Assembly (NCBI GenBank): GCA_965183835.1
Contig: CBCYME010000004.1
Location: 310,001-374,000 of the forward strand
Reading direction: 5' to 3'
Source: OMPR01 sp965183835
GTDB taxonomy: Bacteria; Pseudomonadota; Alphaproteobacteria; Rhodobacterales; Rhodobacteraceae
DNA: 64,000 nt
Shown here: one piece after another, positions 1-9,243 of the stretch
Layout: each line of letters begins with the position of its first letter
Position numbering within the stretch: the stretch's first letter is position 1
Position numbers and translations under genes: made by a program
The notes under the pieces: model-generated
Told to the model about the DNA's origin: nothing
What the model saw: only the letters and a program-made list of their open reading frames with translations
Database searches by the model: none

Positions 1-103
1 GCCAACCACGCGGCAAAAGGATTAAGTAAATTTAACGCTAGCTCTTCTTGAACACCGGCCAGCTTACCGTAGGTTGTCTATCAACACGAACGGAGGATGC
101 CGG

Positions 104-1459
104 ATGGCCCGAAGACGAGCGTTTGTTCTTGCCGCTGCCTTATTGAGCGCTGCTGCTGCCCCTGTCTGGGCACAGCAAGAGCAAGAAGAAGTAACAACAT
201 TTACCCTCGACAACGGCATGGAAGTCGTTGTCGTCGAAGATCACCGCGCCCCGGTGTTGCAACATATGGTTTGGTATCGTGCCGGATCAGCGGACGAACC
301 CAAGGGCTCGTCTGGCGTGGCGCATTTCCTTGAGCATCTGTTGTTCAAAGCAACCGACACGCTTGAATCCGGAGAGCTGTCCTCTACGGTTGCGGCCAAT
401 GGCGGGCGGGACAACGCCTTTACCTCGTACGACTACACTGCCTACTATCAACGTGTCGCGGCGGATCGGCTCGAGCTGATGATGCGGATGGAATCCGACC
501 GAATGCGTAATATCCGCCTGACCGAAAAAGACATCGAAACCGAACGCGATGTGATCCTCGAAGAGCGGAACCAGCGCACCGACAACAACCCCCGCGCGCT
601 GTTTGGCGAACAAATGAGTGCGGTCCAGTATCACAACCATCGCTATGGCGTGCCCGTGATTGGGTGGCGTCACGAGATGGAGACGCTGGATATGGAGGAC
701 GCACTGTCCTTTTATCAAACCTATTATTCCCCGAACAACGCCATCCTTGTGGTGTCCGGCGATGTTGACCCGGACGAGGTCAAGCGCCTTGCCGAAGAAT
801 ACTATGGTGTTATCCCCGCGACCGTCGATCTACCCGAACGGCTGCGCACACAGGAACCGCCACAAACCGCTGCGCGTCGCCTGACGTTCAAAGATGCCCG
901 TGTGGCGCAGCCTTTTGTGCAGCGATCGTATCTGGCCCCGGAACGGGACCCCGGTGAACAGGAAAAGGCCGCAGCCCTGTTTTTGTTGGCTGAATTGCTG
1001 GGCGGTGGTACGACGTCCTACCTGAACGAGAAACTGCAATTTGACACGCAAACTGCGGTCTATACCGGCGCGTTTTATGGCGGGTTGGCGTTGGATGACA
1101 CAACTTTTGATCTGATTGTCGTGCCCAGCGAAGGCGTCACCCTGCAAGAGGCCGAGGATGCAATGGACGTCGCCGTGGCCGAATTCATCGACAAAGGTGT
1201 CGATGCGGCAAATCTGGACCGGATCAAGATGCAACTGCGTGCGGCGCAAATTTATGCACGCGATAACGTGGATGGCATCGCCAACCGCTATGGCCGCGCC
1301 CTGACCAGCGGTTTGACTGTCGAGGACGTGCAGGCATGGCCTGATGTGCTGCAGGCCGTCACCGGCGAACAGATCATTGCAGCGGCCAAAGAGGTCTTGC
1401 AGCCGGAAACCTCGGTCACCGGATGGTTGATGCGGGACACACAGGAGGTGACGCAATGA
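104..1459 (+). CDS. M16 family zinc metallopeptidase, exported (catalytic member of pair)
   Basis: Predicted periplasmic zinc peptidase of the pitrilysin/MPP (M16) family, 451 residues. An N-terminal signal peptide (about residues 1-24, ending VWAQ) precedes two M16 domains. The inverted zinc motif HFLEH is present (His74, Glu77, His78), and a downstream Glu at about 154 in VILEE can serve as the third ligand. I start at ATG 104 because GGAGG at 92-96 sits 7 nt upstream; a TTG at 74 is in frame but has no such site. It overlaps the next gene by 4 nt (ATGA), and the next gene is its inactive paralogue. In this family, such pairs commonly act as a heterodimer, as in mitochondrial processing peptidase. 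The substrate cannot be told from sequence. Confidence 0.92.
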   Translation: MARRRAFVLAAALLSAAAAPVWAQQEQEEVTTFTLDNGMEVVVVEDHRAPVLQHMVWYRAGSADEPKGSSGVAHFLEHLLFKATDTLESGELSSTVAANGGRDNAFTSYDYTAYYQRVAADRLELMMRMESDRMRNIRLTEKDIETERDVILEERNQRTDNNPRALFGEQMSAVQYHNHRYGVPVIGWRHEMETLDMEDALSFYQTYYSPNNAILVVSGDVDPDEVKRLAEEYYGVIPATVDLPERLRTQEPPQTAARRLTFKDARVAQPFVQRSYLAPERDPGEQEKAAALFLLAELLGGGTTSYLNEKLQFDTQTAVYTGAFYGGLALDDTTFDLIVVPSEGVTLQEAEDAMDVAVAEFIDKGVDAANLDRIKMQLRAAQIYARDNVDGIANRYGRALTSGLTVEDVQAWPDVLQAVTGEQIIAAAKEVLQPETSVTGWLMRDTQEVTQ

Positions 1460-2766
1460 AGGCGCTGATCGCAACCCTATTCACAGTGGTTTTGGCATTT
1501 CCTGCTTGGGCCGAAGTTAAAATTCAGGATGTCACCTCGCCCAAAGGCATCAAGGCTTGGTTGGTCGAAGAACATTCAATCCCCTTTACCGCGCTGGAAC
1601 TCCGGTTTCGCGGCGGCACCTCTTTGGATGCACCGGGCAAACGCGGGGCGGTTAACCTGATGACCGGTCTGATCGAAGAAGGGGCCGGGGATCTGGATGC
1701 CCGTGCCTATGCCCGCAAGCTGGAAACCCTCGCTGCGTCGTTTAGTTATGATGTTGGTGACGACACGCTGTCGATCTCGGCGCGGTTCCTGACTGAAAAC
1801 CGGGACGAGGTCATTGATCTGCTACGTACAACACTGCTGGAACCCCGGTTCGATCAGGATGCCTTGGATCGCGTCCGGGCGCAGGTCATCTCCGGCCTGA
1901 AATCAAACGCCAAGGACCCCAATTCGATTGCCGGCAAATCCGTGCGCTCGATGATCTATGGTGATCACCCCTATGCTTCTGATGGGCAGGGCACGATTGA
2001 AAGCGTGTCGGCCTTGACCCGTGACGATATCGTAGATGCCCATGCTGGGGTTCTGGTGCGCGATCAGCTGTACGTTGGCGCCGTGGGGGACATCACCGCC
2101 GAGGAGCTGGGCGCCCTTTTGGATGAGCTGCTTGCCGATCTGCCCGAAACAGGTCGCGCGATACCCAGTAAGGCTGATCTGAACCTGACCGGCGGCGTTA
2201 CTGTGGTGGATTTCGACACGCCACAATCGCAGGTTCTGTTCAGTCAGGGCGGCATTGACCGCGATGACGAGGACTTCTTTGCCGCCTATGTGATGAACCA
2301 CATTCTGGGCGGTGGGTCGTTTGAGAGCCGTCTGATGGAAGAGGTGCGTGTCAAACGGGGCCTGACCTATGGCGTCTATTCCTATCTGCTGCCCAAAGAT
2401 CTGGCCTCGCTCTACATGGGCAGTGTCGCGTCGGGCAATGACCGGGTCGCCGAAGCGATTGAGGTGATTCAGGCGGAATGGGCAAAACTAGCGTCTGATG
2501 GCGTCACCGCCAAAGAGCTGAAGGATGCCCAAACCTATCTTACGGGGGCCTATCCGCTGCGGTTTGACGGCAATGGTCAGATCGCCGGGATCATGGTCGG
2601 AATGCAAATGCAGGACCTGCCAATCGATTACATCGCGACCCGCAACGACAAGGTGAACGCCGTCACGTTGGACGACATCAAACGCGTGGCTGGTGAATTG
2701 CTGACCCCGGACCAGTTGCATTTCACGGTTGTCGGCAAACCTGTTGGTTTGGAAACAACCAACTGA
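1456..2766 (+). CDS. M16 family peptidase-like protein, exported, zinc motif lost
   Basis: Paralogue of the upstream M16 peptidase, 436 residues, with signal peptide MKALIATLFTVVLAFPAWA. Where the active partner has HFLEH, this protein reads NLMTGLIEEG, so the two zinc histidines are missing and catalysis is not expected. The C-terminal M16 half is well kept, including the GGGSFESRLMEEVR segment and the RGLTYGVYS segment typical of the family. Start is ATG 1456, overlapping the stop of the preceding gene, which implies translational coupling. The inferred role is the non-catalytic, substrate-binding subunit of a two-chain M16 peptidase. Confidence 0.92.
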   Translation: MKALIATLFTVVLAFPAWAEVKIQDVTSPKGIKAWLVEEHSIPFTALELRFRGGTSLDAPGKRGAVNLMTGLIEEGAGDLDARAYARKLETLAASFSYDVGDDTLSISARFLTENRDEVIDLLRTTLLEPRFDQDALDRVRAQVISGLKSNAKDPNSIAGKSVRSMIYGDHPYASDGQGTIESVSALTRDDIVDAHAGVLVRDQLYVGAVGDITAEELGALLDELLADLPETGRAIPSKADLNLTGGVTVVDFDTPQSQVLFSQGGIDRDDEDFFAAYVMNHILGGGSFESRLMEEVRVKRGLTYGVYSYLLPKDLASLYMGSVASGNDRVAEAIEVIQAEWAKLASDGVTAKELKDAQTYLTGAYPLRFDGNGQIAGIMVGMQMQDLPIDYIATRNDKVNAVTLDDIKRVAGELLTPDQLHFTVVGKPVGLETTN

Positions 2767-3068
2767 ACACATTCAGGGGGGCGGGTACGTCTTGCCCCTC
2801 TGGCTGCAACGATATCGGATCGCTCTTTCGGCTTTTTGTTTCACCTGGTGAGGAAGGTCGGTTGCCTCAAGCGTGTCGGGTGACGCCCAATATGCCACGC
2901 TATCCCAGTCCTTGGCGGGGTGAGAAAGTTGCACCCGGACCCATCAATGTTGGCTGAGTAGGCAAACCTGAAATTTGTACTCACAAACAACTGTCCTCTT
3001 TATGGTGGGCGGTACAGACATGACTGTCGAGACGCTTGCCAATTCTCGCCACTCAAATGAAATTTCTT
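2767..3068. other. intergenic stretch between convergent genes
   Basis: About 300 nt between the M16 pair and the convergently oriented AraC gene. A weak GC-rich inverted repeat (AGGGG near 2776, CCCCT near 2797) follows the M16 stop and could act as a terminator, but no T-run follows. No convincing ORF with a ribosome binding site is seen on either strand. Confidence 0.4.
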
Positions 3069-3980
3069 TCACTTACCTTGTCGCGCTGCCCGATAAGCGC
3101 GCGGCGATTGGTTGGTTTTCGCCTCGAATGTGCGGGTAAACGCACTGCGGGATGCAAACCCGACGAGGTCGGCGATTCGTTTTACTGGCAGGTCAGTCTT
3201 TGCCAGCAATTGGCCTGCGCGTCTCATCCGCAAGTCTCGTAGAAGCGCCATAGGCCCCGATCCGTAGGCGTCGGCAAAACGTTTGGCAAAGGCGGCCCTG
3301 CTCATGCCCAGACTGTCGGCCAGGCTTTCAACCGTATGCGGGGCGCCAGGGTTGTCCAGCATTGATTTCAGGGCGTTCCAGATGGAAGGATCTGACAGGG
3401 CGGCCATCCATCTGAGTGCGCTGTCGCTTTGGGTCAGGCGCTTGCGCAGCATTTCAATCATACATTGCATCAAAAGCGTGCGGATCATCGCGCGGCTACC
3501 CAAACGGGGGTTGGACACCTCGACAAGCAAGGTCTGCAAAATCGGACGCATCTCGCTTGGCGACGAGACATTTTCGATCATGGGCTCGCGAATGACATCA
3601 ATGATATCTGTCACACCGCGCAACCCAACCGTCACATGGGCGCACAGCGCGGTGAGTTGTCCGCTCTCTCGCGGCTCGGAACCTGCCATCAGACTGGCCA
3701 ATCTCAACGCTGCGGGTTTGCACTCTGGAACGGGGTCATTGTTGTCACCGAAGCTATGCAAGCCATGGCTTTGCAAGGCGGGTATGAACACGAGCATCCC
3801 GCGCGACACTTGGATAGGTGCGCGCCCGATCAGCCTGATTTCGCCCTCGCCCGACAGGATATAGTGCAGCGTGGCAGAACTATCCTGCCCCAGCCCCAAA
3901 TCACTGGAACCCCGCAATTCGCAAAGGGCAAAGGGATTGGTGGCGATCTCCAGCTCATCGAAAATATGGTCATAGCTCAT
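3069..3980 (-). CDS. AraC family transcriptional regulator with N-terminal cupin domain
   Basis: 303-residue regulator. Residues about 5-190 form a cupin-type sensor domain of the Cupin_6 kind (LHYILSGEGEIRL, then VFIPALQSHGLHSF). Residues about 200-300 carry the two helix-turn-helix units of AraC/XylS proteins (ESLADSLGMSRAAFAKRF and IADLVGFASRSAFTRTFEAKTNQSPRAYR). The gene is divergent from the isochorismatase-family hydrolase at 4108, which is its likely target. The effector is unknown. A perfect 14-bp palindrome covers the start codon. Confidence 0.9.
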   Translation of the reverse strand: MSYDHIFDELEIATNPFALCELRGSSDLGLGQDSSATLHYILSGEGEIRLIGRAPIQVSRGMLVFIPALQSHGLHSFGDNNDPVPECKPAALRLASLMAGSEPRESGQLTALCAHVTVGLRGVTDIIDVIREPMIENVSSPSEMRPILQTLLVEVSNPRLGSRAMIRTLLMQCMIEMLRKRLTQSDSALRWMAALSDPSIWNALKSMLDNPGAPHTVESLADSLGMSRAAFAKRFADAYGSGPMALLRDLRMRRAGQLLAKTDLPVKRIADLVGFASRSAFTRTFEAKTNQSPRAYRAARQGK

Positions 3981-3987
3981 ATGAGCT
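3974..3987. promoter_or_regulatory. 14-bp perfect palindrome over the AraC-family start codon
   Basis: AGCTCATATGAGCT is a perfect palindrome that contains the start codon of the leftward AraC-family gene. It could be an autoregulatory operator. Short palindromes arise by chance, so this is tentative. Confidence 0.25.
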
Positions 3988-4107
3988 GGGTAATCGAGTT
4001 TCAGACGAAAAGGTACTTAAAATTCACACTGGGCACACCATCAAGACGAAAAGAGACATCGGCAATCATAGGTTCAACGCATCGACACACGAAAAAGGAC
4101 AAATCTT

Positions 4108-4932
4108 ATGTGTAATTGCGATGATCACGACCATAAACAGCCACGGTTCACCCGGCGCGCGGCACTGCGCGGTGGCATGGCCGCAACGGCCGCAGTAGCT
4201 GTTGGTACACAGGCGGCCAATGCGCAGAACGCCAATCCCTACGCCGCACCGGCAGAACCAGCATTGCCGCCCTCTGACATGAAACTTGACCTGTCTCGTG
4301 CGGCCCTTGTTGTGACGGACCCGCAGATTGATTTCCTGCACCCTGAAAGTGTGACCTGGGGTGTGATCGGCGCGAGCGTCACGGAGCATAACACCGTTGA
4401 TAACATCGAGGCGCTGTTCAAGGCCGCCAAGGCTGCCGACATCACCACAGCCGTGTCACCGCATTACTACTACCCGACAGATCATGGTTGGAAATTCGAA
4501 GGGGCGCTGGAAAAACTGATGCATAAGATCGGCATGTTTGACCGGCCAGGCCCTTTGAACCTTGATGGCTTTGAAGGTTCCGGCGCGGATTGGATGCCAC
4601 AGTACAAGCAGTACATCGAGGACGGCAAAACCATCGTCACGTCCCCGCATAAGGTTTATGGCAACGATACCAACGACCTGTCGCTGCAACTGCGCAAGAG
4701 AGGCGTGGATCAGGTGATCCTTGCCGGCATGTCAGCCAATCTGTGCACAGAAAGCCATATGCGCGAGTTGCTTGAAGATGGGTTTGAAGTGGCTGTCGTG
4801 CGCGACGCAACGGCCGCCGCGATGCTGCCTGAGGGCGATGGGTACCTCGCCGCGCTCATTAACTTCCGCTATATGGCGAATGCTGTGTGGAGCACCGAGG
4901 AAGCTGTGGCGAAAATTCGGGCAGCATCCTGA
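4108..4932 (+). CDS. Tat-exported isochorismatase-family cysteine hydrolase
   Basis: 274-residue cysteine hydrolase of the isochorismatase/nicotinamidase superfamily. The N-terminus carries a twin-arginine signal (FTRRAALRGGMAATAAVAVG, ending near ANAQ), so the folded enzyme should be exported to the periplasm, unusual for this mostly cytoplasmic family. The catalytic triad appears complete: Asp in VVTDPQIDFL, Lys in SPHKVYG, Cys in ANLCTES. An SD-like AAAGGAC lies before ATG 4108. It is divergent from the AraC regulator, and a strong hairpin follows it, so it is probably a single-gene transcript. Substrate unknown; an amide or isochorismate-like compound is all the family allows. Confidence 0.88.
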   Translation: MCNCDDHDHKQPRFTRRAALRGGMAATAAVAVGTQAANAQNANPYAAPAEPALPPSDMKLDLSRAALVVTDPQIDFLHPESVTWGVIGASVTEHNTVDNIEALFKAAKAADITTAVSPHYYYPTDHGWKFEGALEKLMHKIGMFDRPGPLNLDGFEGSGADWMPQYKQYIEDGKTIVTSPHKVYGNDTNDLSLQLRKRGVDQVILAGMSANLCTESHMRELLEDGFEVAVVRDATAAAMLPEGDGYLAALINFRYMANAVWSTEEAVAKIRAAS

Positions 4933-4948
4933 GTTTTATAAGCGTTCG

Positions 4949-4976
4949 GTCCTATCCCGCACGAGCGGGATAGGAC
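4949..4976 (+). terminator. hairpin terminator after isochorismatase-family gene
   Basis: GTCCTATCCCG, loop CACGAG, CGGGATAGGAC: an 11-bp perfect stem 16 nt after the stop codon, followed by TTTC. The T-run is short, but stem and position fit an intrinsic terminator. Confidence 0.75.
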
Positions 4977-5064
4977 TTTCAATAACGAGAGCGGCAGCTG
5001 TTGCCGTGTGCCGCATTTTCTGGGCGCATTGTTGATATGCCCCAAGTTTTTCAGGTCTCTGTGC

Positions 5065-5880
5065 TTATGGCTTTTTGGCAGCTGCAGCGCGCAGCATCTG
5101 CCCCATCATCTGACCATGCTGGCCAGATCCGCGATGGTACAGCGCCCCGTCCACTGCAATCACCTGACCGCTGACATAGGTCGCCATATCAGAGCTGAGG
5201 AACAAGCAGGTGTTGGCCACGTCCTGCGGCGTGCCAAACCGGCCAACAGGGACTGCGTCCATCGCCAGTTTGCGGGTTGCCTCGTTCGGGGCAAGGCGCT
5301 CCACGCCTTCGGTCCCGTCAATGAAGCCGGGCACAACCGAATTGATGCGGATGCCCTCGATCCCCCATTCCATCGACAGGGTGCGGGTGATCTGATCCAC
5401 ACCGGCCTTGGCAGCACACACATGCGACTGTCCCTCGTAAGGCAGATAAGCCTGCGGCGCAGAGATATTGATGATGCTCGCACCTGGGCGTTTCAGAAAC
5501 GGATGTGCAGCCTTCATCACGTGGATCGTGCCCATCAGGTCAATATCAATCACGGTTTTAAAGGCGTTGATCGACATTTCTGATGCCAAGGCAGGGAAAT
5601 TGCCCGCAGCGCCTGACACCAGCACGTCAATGTCTCCAAAGGCGGCGTGGAAACCAGCAAGACCCGCTGCAACCGCCTCTGGGTCGCGCACATCAAAGGC
5701 CGCGCCCATGGCCTCCATCGCGCCAGCTTCTTTCAGGGCTGCAACCGTGTCATCCACCTTGTCCTGTGACCGGCTGGCAACCGCGACTTTGGCCCCCGCC
5801 GCCGCAAAAGCTTCGGCAATGCCACGGTTGATGCCGCTGGTTCCACCGACAACAACAACCGCTTTTCCTTTAAAATCCAT
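5065..5880 (-). CDS. SDR family oxidoreductase, 2,4-dienoyl-CoA reductase-like
   Basis: 271-residue short-chain dehydrogenase/reductase. The Rossmann nucleotide motif is GGTSGINRG (residues 12-20), with Arg37 after strand 2 suggesting NADP(H). The catalytic Lys158 is present, but the usual Tyr of YxxxK is Val154 (sequence HVCAAKAG). This arrangement is known from the 2,4-dienoyl-CoA reductase branch, where another residue supplies the acid; Tyr145 and Tyr148 are nearby candidates. It lies 30 nt downstream of the aldehyde dehydrogenase gene on the same strand and may be the last gene of the deoC operon. Substrate unproven. Confidence 0.85.
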   Translation of the reverse strand: MDFKGKAVVVVGGTSGINRGIAEAFAAAGAKVAVASRSQDKVDDTVAALKEAGAMEAMGAAFDVRDPEAVAAGLAGFHAAFGDIDVLVSGAAGNFPALASEMSINAFKTVIDIDLMGTIHVMKAAHPFLKRPGASIINISAPQAYLPYEGQSHVCAAKAGVDQITRTLSMEWGIEGIRINSVVPGFIDGTEGVERLAPNEATRKLAMDAVPVGRFGTPQDVANTCLFLSSDMATYVSGQVIAVDGALYHRGSGQHGQMMGQMLRAAAAKKP

Positions 5881-5910
5881 CTTGGTCTCTCCCCGCTAGG
5901 TCCGGGGACC

Positions 5911-8244
5911 CTACTCGCCGTAGGGGACCCAGATGTTCTTGATTTCAGTCGCAGCTTGCAGGAACCGTTTGCTGTGGTCCACGTTCCAATCGGTTGCCGT
6001 GGCGTTATTCACCCAGGTCCGTTTCAGGTTGCCAGCAGCGGCCTTTTCGAGCTGGGCAGACAGGTCGGTCGAGGAAAACGACCAAACCGCATCCACATTC
6101 AGATGCGACGCCAATGGCTTTGCCAGATCCGCATGCACACCCGTCAGGATGTTCACGACCCCGGCAGGAACGTCCGAGGTTTCCAAGATCTGATAGAAAT
6201 CAGTGGCGGCCAGCGGATAAGGTTCAGAGGCGGCCAGAACCACCCGGTTCCCCATCGCAATCGCCGGGGCCATGACTGAAACCAACCCCAACAGTGGCGC
6301 CTCATCGGCGCAGAGCGCACCGATAACACCCGTGGGTTCCTTCATCGCCAAGGCAACGCCCCGGATTGGGACGCCGTGCACCTGACCGTCGTATTTGTCA
6401 GCCCAAGCGGCCGCCGAGAACAGACGCTGGATTGCGGTTTCAACCTCTTTCGCGCCACCCTTTTTGCCGGTCATGGCGTCAATGCGATGGGCAAATTCAT
6501 CCGCCCGCGCCGACAGGTTTTCACCGATGTAATACAGGATCTGTGCCCGCAGGTGTCCGGTTGCCTTGGCCCAGCCTTTGGCGCCCGCTGCGGCTTCGAC
6601 CGCGTTGCGCACGTCTTTGCGGCTGCCAAGGCCCACGTGACCCAACAGACCGGATTTGCCCCAGATCGCGCGGGAATACCCACTGTCTGGACGGGCTTGT
6701 TTGCCGCCGACATACATCTTGGCGGTCCGATCCAGTGGATCGTTTGGCGCGCCTTCGCCAGCCACCGCTTCGACTGGGGTCAAAGCTTTGGCCGTGCCTT
6801 TGGGTTTGGTATAGGCGGTCAGCCCTTCCCAGCCGCCTTCGCGACCAAAGCCGCTTTCGCGCACGCCACCAAAACCGGCAGCGGCATCAAACAGGTTGGT
6901 TGCGTTGATCCAGACCACACCGGCAACCAGCTTGGGCGCGATATCCAGCGCAAGGTTCACGTTCTCGGTCCAGACCGTAGCGGCCAACCCATAGCGCGTG
7001 TTGTTGGCCAGTTCGACCGCCTCAGCTGGGGTGCGGAAGGTTGAGGCCACCAGAACCGGGCCAAAGATCTCTTCCTGCATCAACGGATCGCTGGTTTCCA
7101 AGCCGGTGATCAGGGTCGGTGGGTAATAGCAGCCGTTTTTGGGCATCACACAGGACACCTGATGCATTTCACCCGCCGTGTTGCTTTCCACCATCGTCTG
7201 GACGGTCTGCAATTGTACCGGGTCGACAACCGCCCCCACGTCGATGCATTTGTCCAATGGGTTGCCAATGCGCAAACCGTCCATGCGGGCGCGCAGCTTG
7301 TCATAGAACCGATCTGCAATGCCTTCCTGCACCAACAGGCGCGACCCGGCGCAGCACACCTGACCCTGATTGAACCAGATCGCGTCAACCAGACCTTCGA
7401 TGGCGGAATCGATATCTGCATCGTCAAAGACCACATAGGCCGACTTGCCGCCCAGTTCGAGCGTCAGCTCTTTGCCGGACCCGGCCGTGGCTTCGCGAAT
7501 GCGCCGCCCGACGGCTGTTGACCCAGTAAAGGCAATCTTGTCGACCTCCGCTGCAACAATCATTTCGCCAACTGCGCTGTCGCCAGTGACGATGTTCACC
7601 ACGCCTTTGGGCACCCCGGCCTGTTGGCAGATGTCGGCAAACAGCATTGCGGTGAGCGATGTGTATTCAGCGGGTTTCAGAACCACCGTGTTGCCCATCG
7701 CCAGTGCAGGCGCGATTTTCCACGCAAGCATCAACAGCGGGAAGTTCCACGGGATGATCTGACCACACACGCCCAAGGCCTGCGTATCCGGCAATTCGCT
7801 GTCTTTCAGCTGTGCCATGCCTGCGTGGTAATAGAAATGCCGCTGCGCCAGCGGAATGTCGATATCGCGGCTCTCGCGGATTGGCTTGCCGTTGTCCAGA
7901 CTCTCAAGCACGGCAAACAGACGCGAATGTTTCTGCAAAAGACGCGCAATGGCATAGAGATATTTGGCCCGGCCAGCGCCGCCGATCTGTTCCCACTTAG
8001 GTTGCGCACTGCGCGCGGCAGAAACGGCCGCGTCCACATCGTCTTGCGTGGCTTGGCTGAGGGTCGCCAGCACCTCGCCCGTGGCGGGGTTGCGGCTGTC
8101 GAACCCTTCGCCGGGGGTGGTAAAGGCCCCATTGATGAAATGCCCAAAGCGGTCGCCTTGGTCTACAAGCCAGGCCAACGCCTCGGCTGCGCTTTCGGGG
8201 GCGGGGCCATAATCCATGGTGTCAAAGATTTCTTTTACAGACAT
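5911..8244 (-). CDS. double-domain aldehyde dehydrogenase fused protein
   Basis: 777-residue protein made of one complete and one incomplete aldehyde dehydrogenase module. The N-terminal domain (about 1-480) is complete: IIPWNFPLLM, the NAD-binding ITGSTAVGRR-like segment (AFTGSTAVG), the general-base region LELGGKSAYV, and the catalytic Cys in GQVCCAGSR. The C-terminal part (about 510-777) repeats the NAD-binding half (GVIGALCADEAPLL, VPAGVVNILTG) but has no catalytic Cys segment. It begins 9 nt after deoC. Deoxyribose-phosphate aldolase yields acetaldehyde, so oxidation of that aldehyde to acetate is a reasonable inferred role. Confidence 0.88.
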   Translation of the reverse strand: MSVKEIFDTMDYGPAPESAAEALAWLVDQGDRFGHFINGAFTTPGEGFDSRNPATGEVLATLSQATQDDVDAAVSAARSAQPKWEQIGGAGRAKYLYAIARLLQKHSRLFAVLESLDNGKPIRESRDIDIPLAQRHFYYHAGMAQLKDSELPDTQALGVCGQIIPWNFPLLMLAWKIAPALAMGNTVVLKPAEYTSLTAMLFADICQQAGVPKGVVNIVTGDSAVGEMIVAAEVDKIAFTGSTAVGRRIREATAGSGKELTLELGGKSAYVVFDDADIDSAIEGLVDAIWFNQGQVCCAGSRLLVQEGIADRFYDKLRARMDGLRIGNPLDKCIDVGAVVDPVQLQTVQTMVESNTAGEMHQVSCVMPKNGCYYPPTLITGLETSDPLMQEEIFGPVLVASTFRTPAEAVELANNTRYGLAATVWTENVNLALDIAPKLVAGVVWINATNLFDAAAGFGGVRESGFGREGGWEGLTAYTKPKGTAKALTPVEAVAGEGAPNDPLDRTAKMYVGGKQARPDSGYSRAIWGKSGLLGHVGLGSRKDVRNAVEAAAGAKGWAKATGHLRAQILYYIGENLSARADEFAHRIDAMTGKKGGAKEVETAIQRLFSAAAWADKYDGQVHGVPIRGVALAMKEPTGVIGALCADEAPLLGLVSVMAPAIAMGNRVVLAASEPYPLAATDFYQILETSDVPAGVVNILTGVHADLAKPLASHLNVDAVWSFSSTDLSAQLEKAAAGNLKRTWVNNATATDWNVDHSKRFLQAATEIKNIWVPYGE

Positions 8245-8253
8245 TGTTTTTCC

Positions 8254-9243
8254 TCAACCCATCGAATGGCGATAGCCGGCGGAGTATGCCCCGGTGACAT
8301 GATGTTCCAACTGGCGTTCGATATCCCCCAACAGGGACGAGGCGCCAAACCGGAACAGGTCTGGCTGCAACCAACGGTCGCCCAGCTCGTCCTTGATCAG
8401 CGCAAGATACACCAGCGCGTCCTTGGCCTTGCTGATGCCCCCTGCGGGTTTGTACCCAACACGATAGCCGGTGCGGTCGTAATAGTCGCGAATGGCGCGG
8501 ATCATCACCAACGTGATGGGCAGGGTGGCGTTGACGCTTTCTTTGCCGGTTGATGTCTTGATGAAATCAGCCCCTGCCATCATGCAGATCAGCGAGGCAC
8601 GCGCGACATTGCGCAAACTGCCCAATTCACCCGTCGCCAGAATGGCTTTGACGTGGGCATCGCCACAGGCGACGCGAAACGCTTTCATTTCGTCATAGAG
8701 CGCCTGCCAGTTGCCAGACAGCACATGGCGGCGCGAAATCACGATGTCGATCTCTTCGGCCCCGGCCTTTACGCTTTCTTCGATTTCAGCAAGGCGCAGG
8801 TGAAACGGCGACAGACCCGCGGGAAAACCGGTTGAAACAGCGGCCACCGGAATGCCGGTGCCTTTCAACGCGGTCACAGCAGTTTCGATCATGTCGTGGT
8901 AAACGCAGACAGCGCCCGTGGTGATCGCTGGCATCTCCATCGCATCCAGCAGGGCAGGCGAAACCGGTTGGCGCGCCTTGGCACACAGACGGCGCACCCG
9001 ACCCACAGTGTCATCGCCCGACAAGGTGGTCAGATCAATCAGCGTAACCGCCTTGAGCAACCAAGCCGCCTGATAGTCCTTTTTCACCGACCGACGCCCG
9101 GACAGGGTCGCGGCGCGGCGTTCAATGGCTGACGTATTGGCCTGCACTGCGCGGACCCAATCCAGATCCAGCGCGGTGCCGGGGTTTCTGGGTTCGGTCA
9201 CTTGCGGCAGCTGCGCGGTCCGTTCAAGGCTCTGCGTTTCCAT
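8254..9243 (-). CDS. deoC: deoxyribose-phosphate aldolase
   Basis: 329-residue class I aldolase that splits 2-deoxyribose 5-phosphate into glyceraldehyde 3-phosphate and acetaldehyde, in deoxynucleoside catabolism. Schiff-base Lys is in DFIKTSTGKESV, the second lysine in VGYKPAGGIS, and the acidic residues in EEIDIVISRR. I use ATG 9243, which has AAAGGAC upstream; the reading frame stays open to 9519, but the extra 92 residues show no similarity I recognise and run through the metal-transporter promoter region. First gene of a leftward deoC-ALDH-SDR cluster. Confidence 0.93.
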   Translation of the reverse strand: METQSLERTAQLPQVTEPRNPGTALDLDWVRAVQANTSAIERRAATLSGRRSVKKDYQAAWLLKAVTLIDLTTLSGDDTVGRVRRLCAKARQPVSPALLDAMEMPAITTGAVCVYHDMIETAVTALKGTGIPVAAVSTGFPAGLSPFHLRLAEIEESVKAGAEEIDIVISRRHVLSGNWQALYDEMKAFRVACGDAHVKAILATGELGSLRNVARASLICMMAGADFIKTSTGKESVNATLPITLVMIRAIRDYYDRTGYRVGYKPAGGISKAKDALVYLALIKDELGDRWLQPDLFRFGASSLLGDIERQLEHHVTGAYSAGYRHSMG

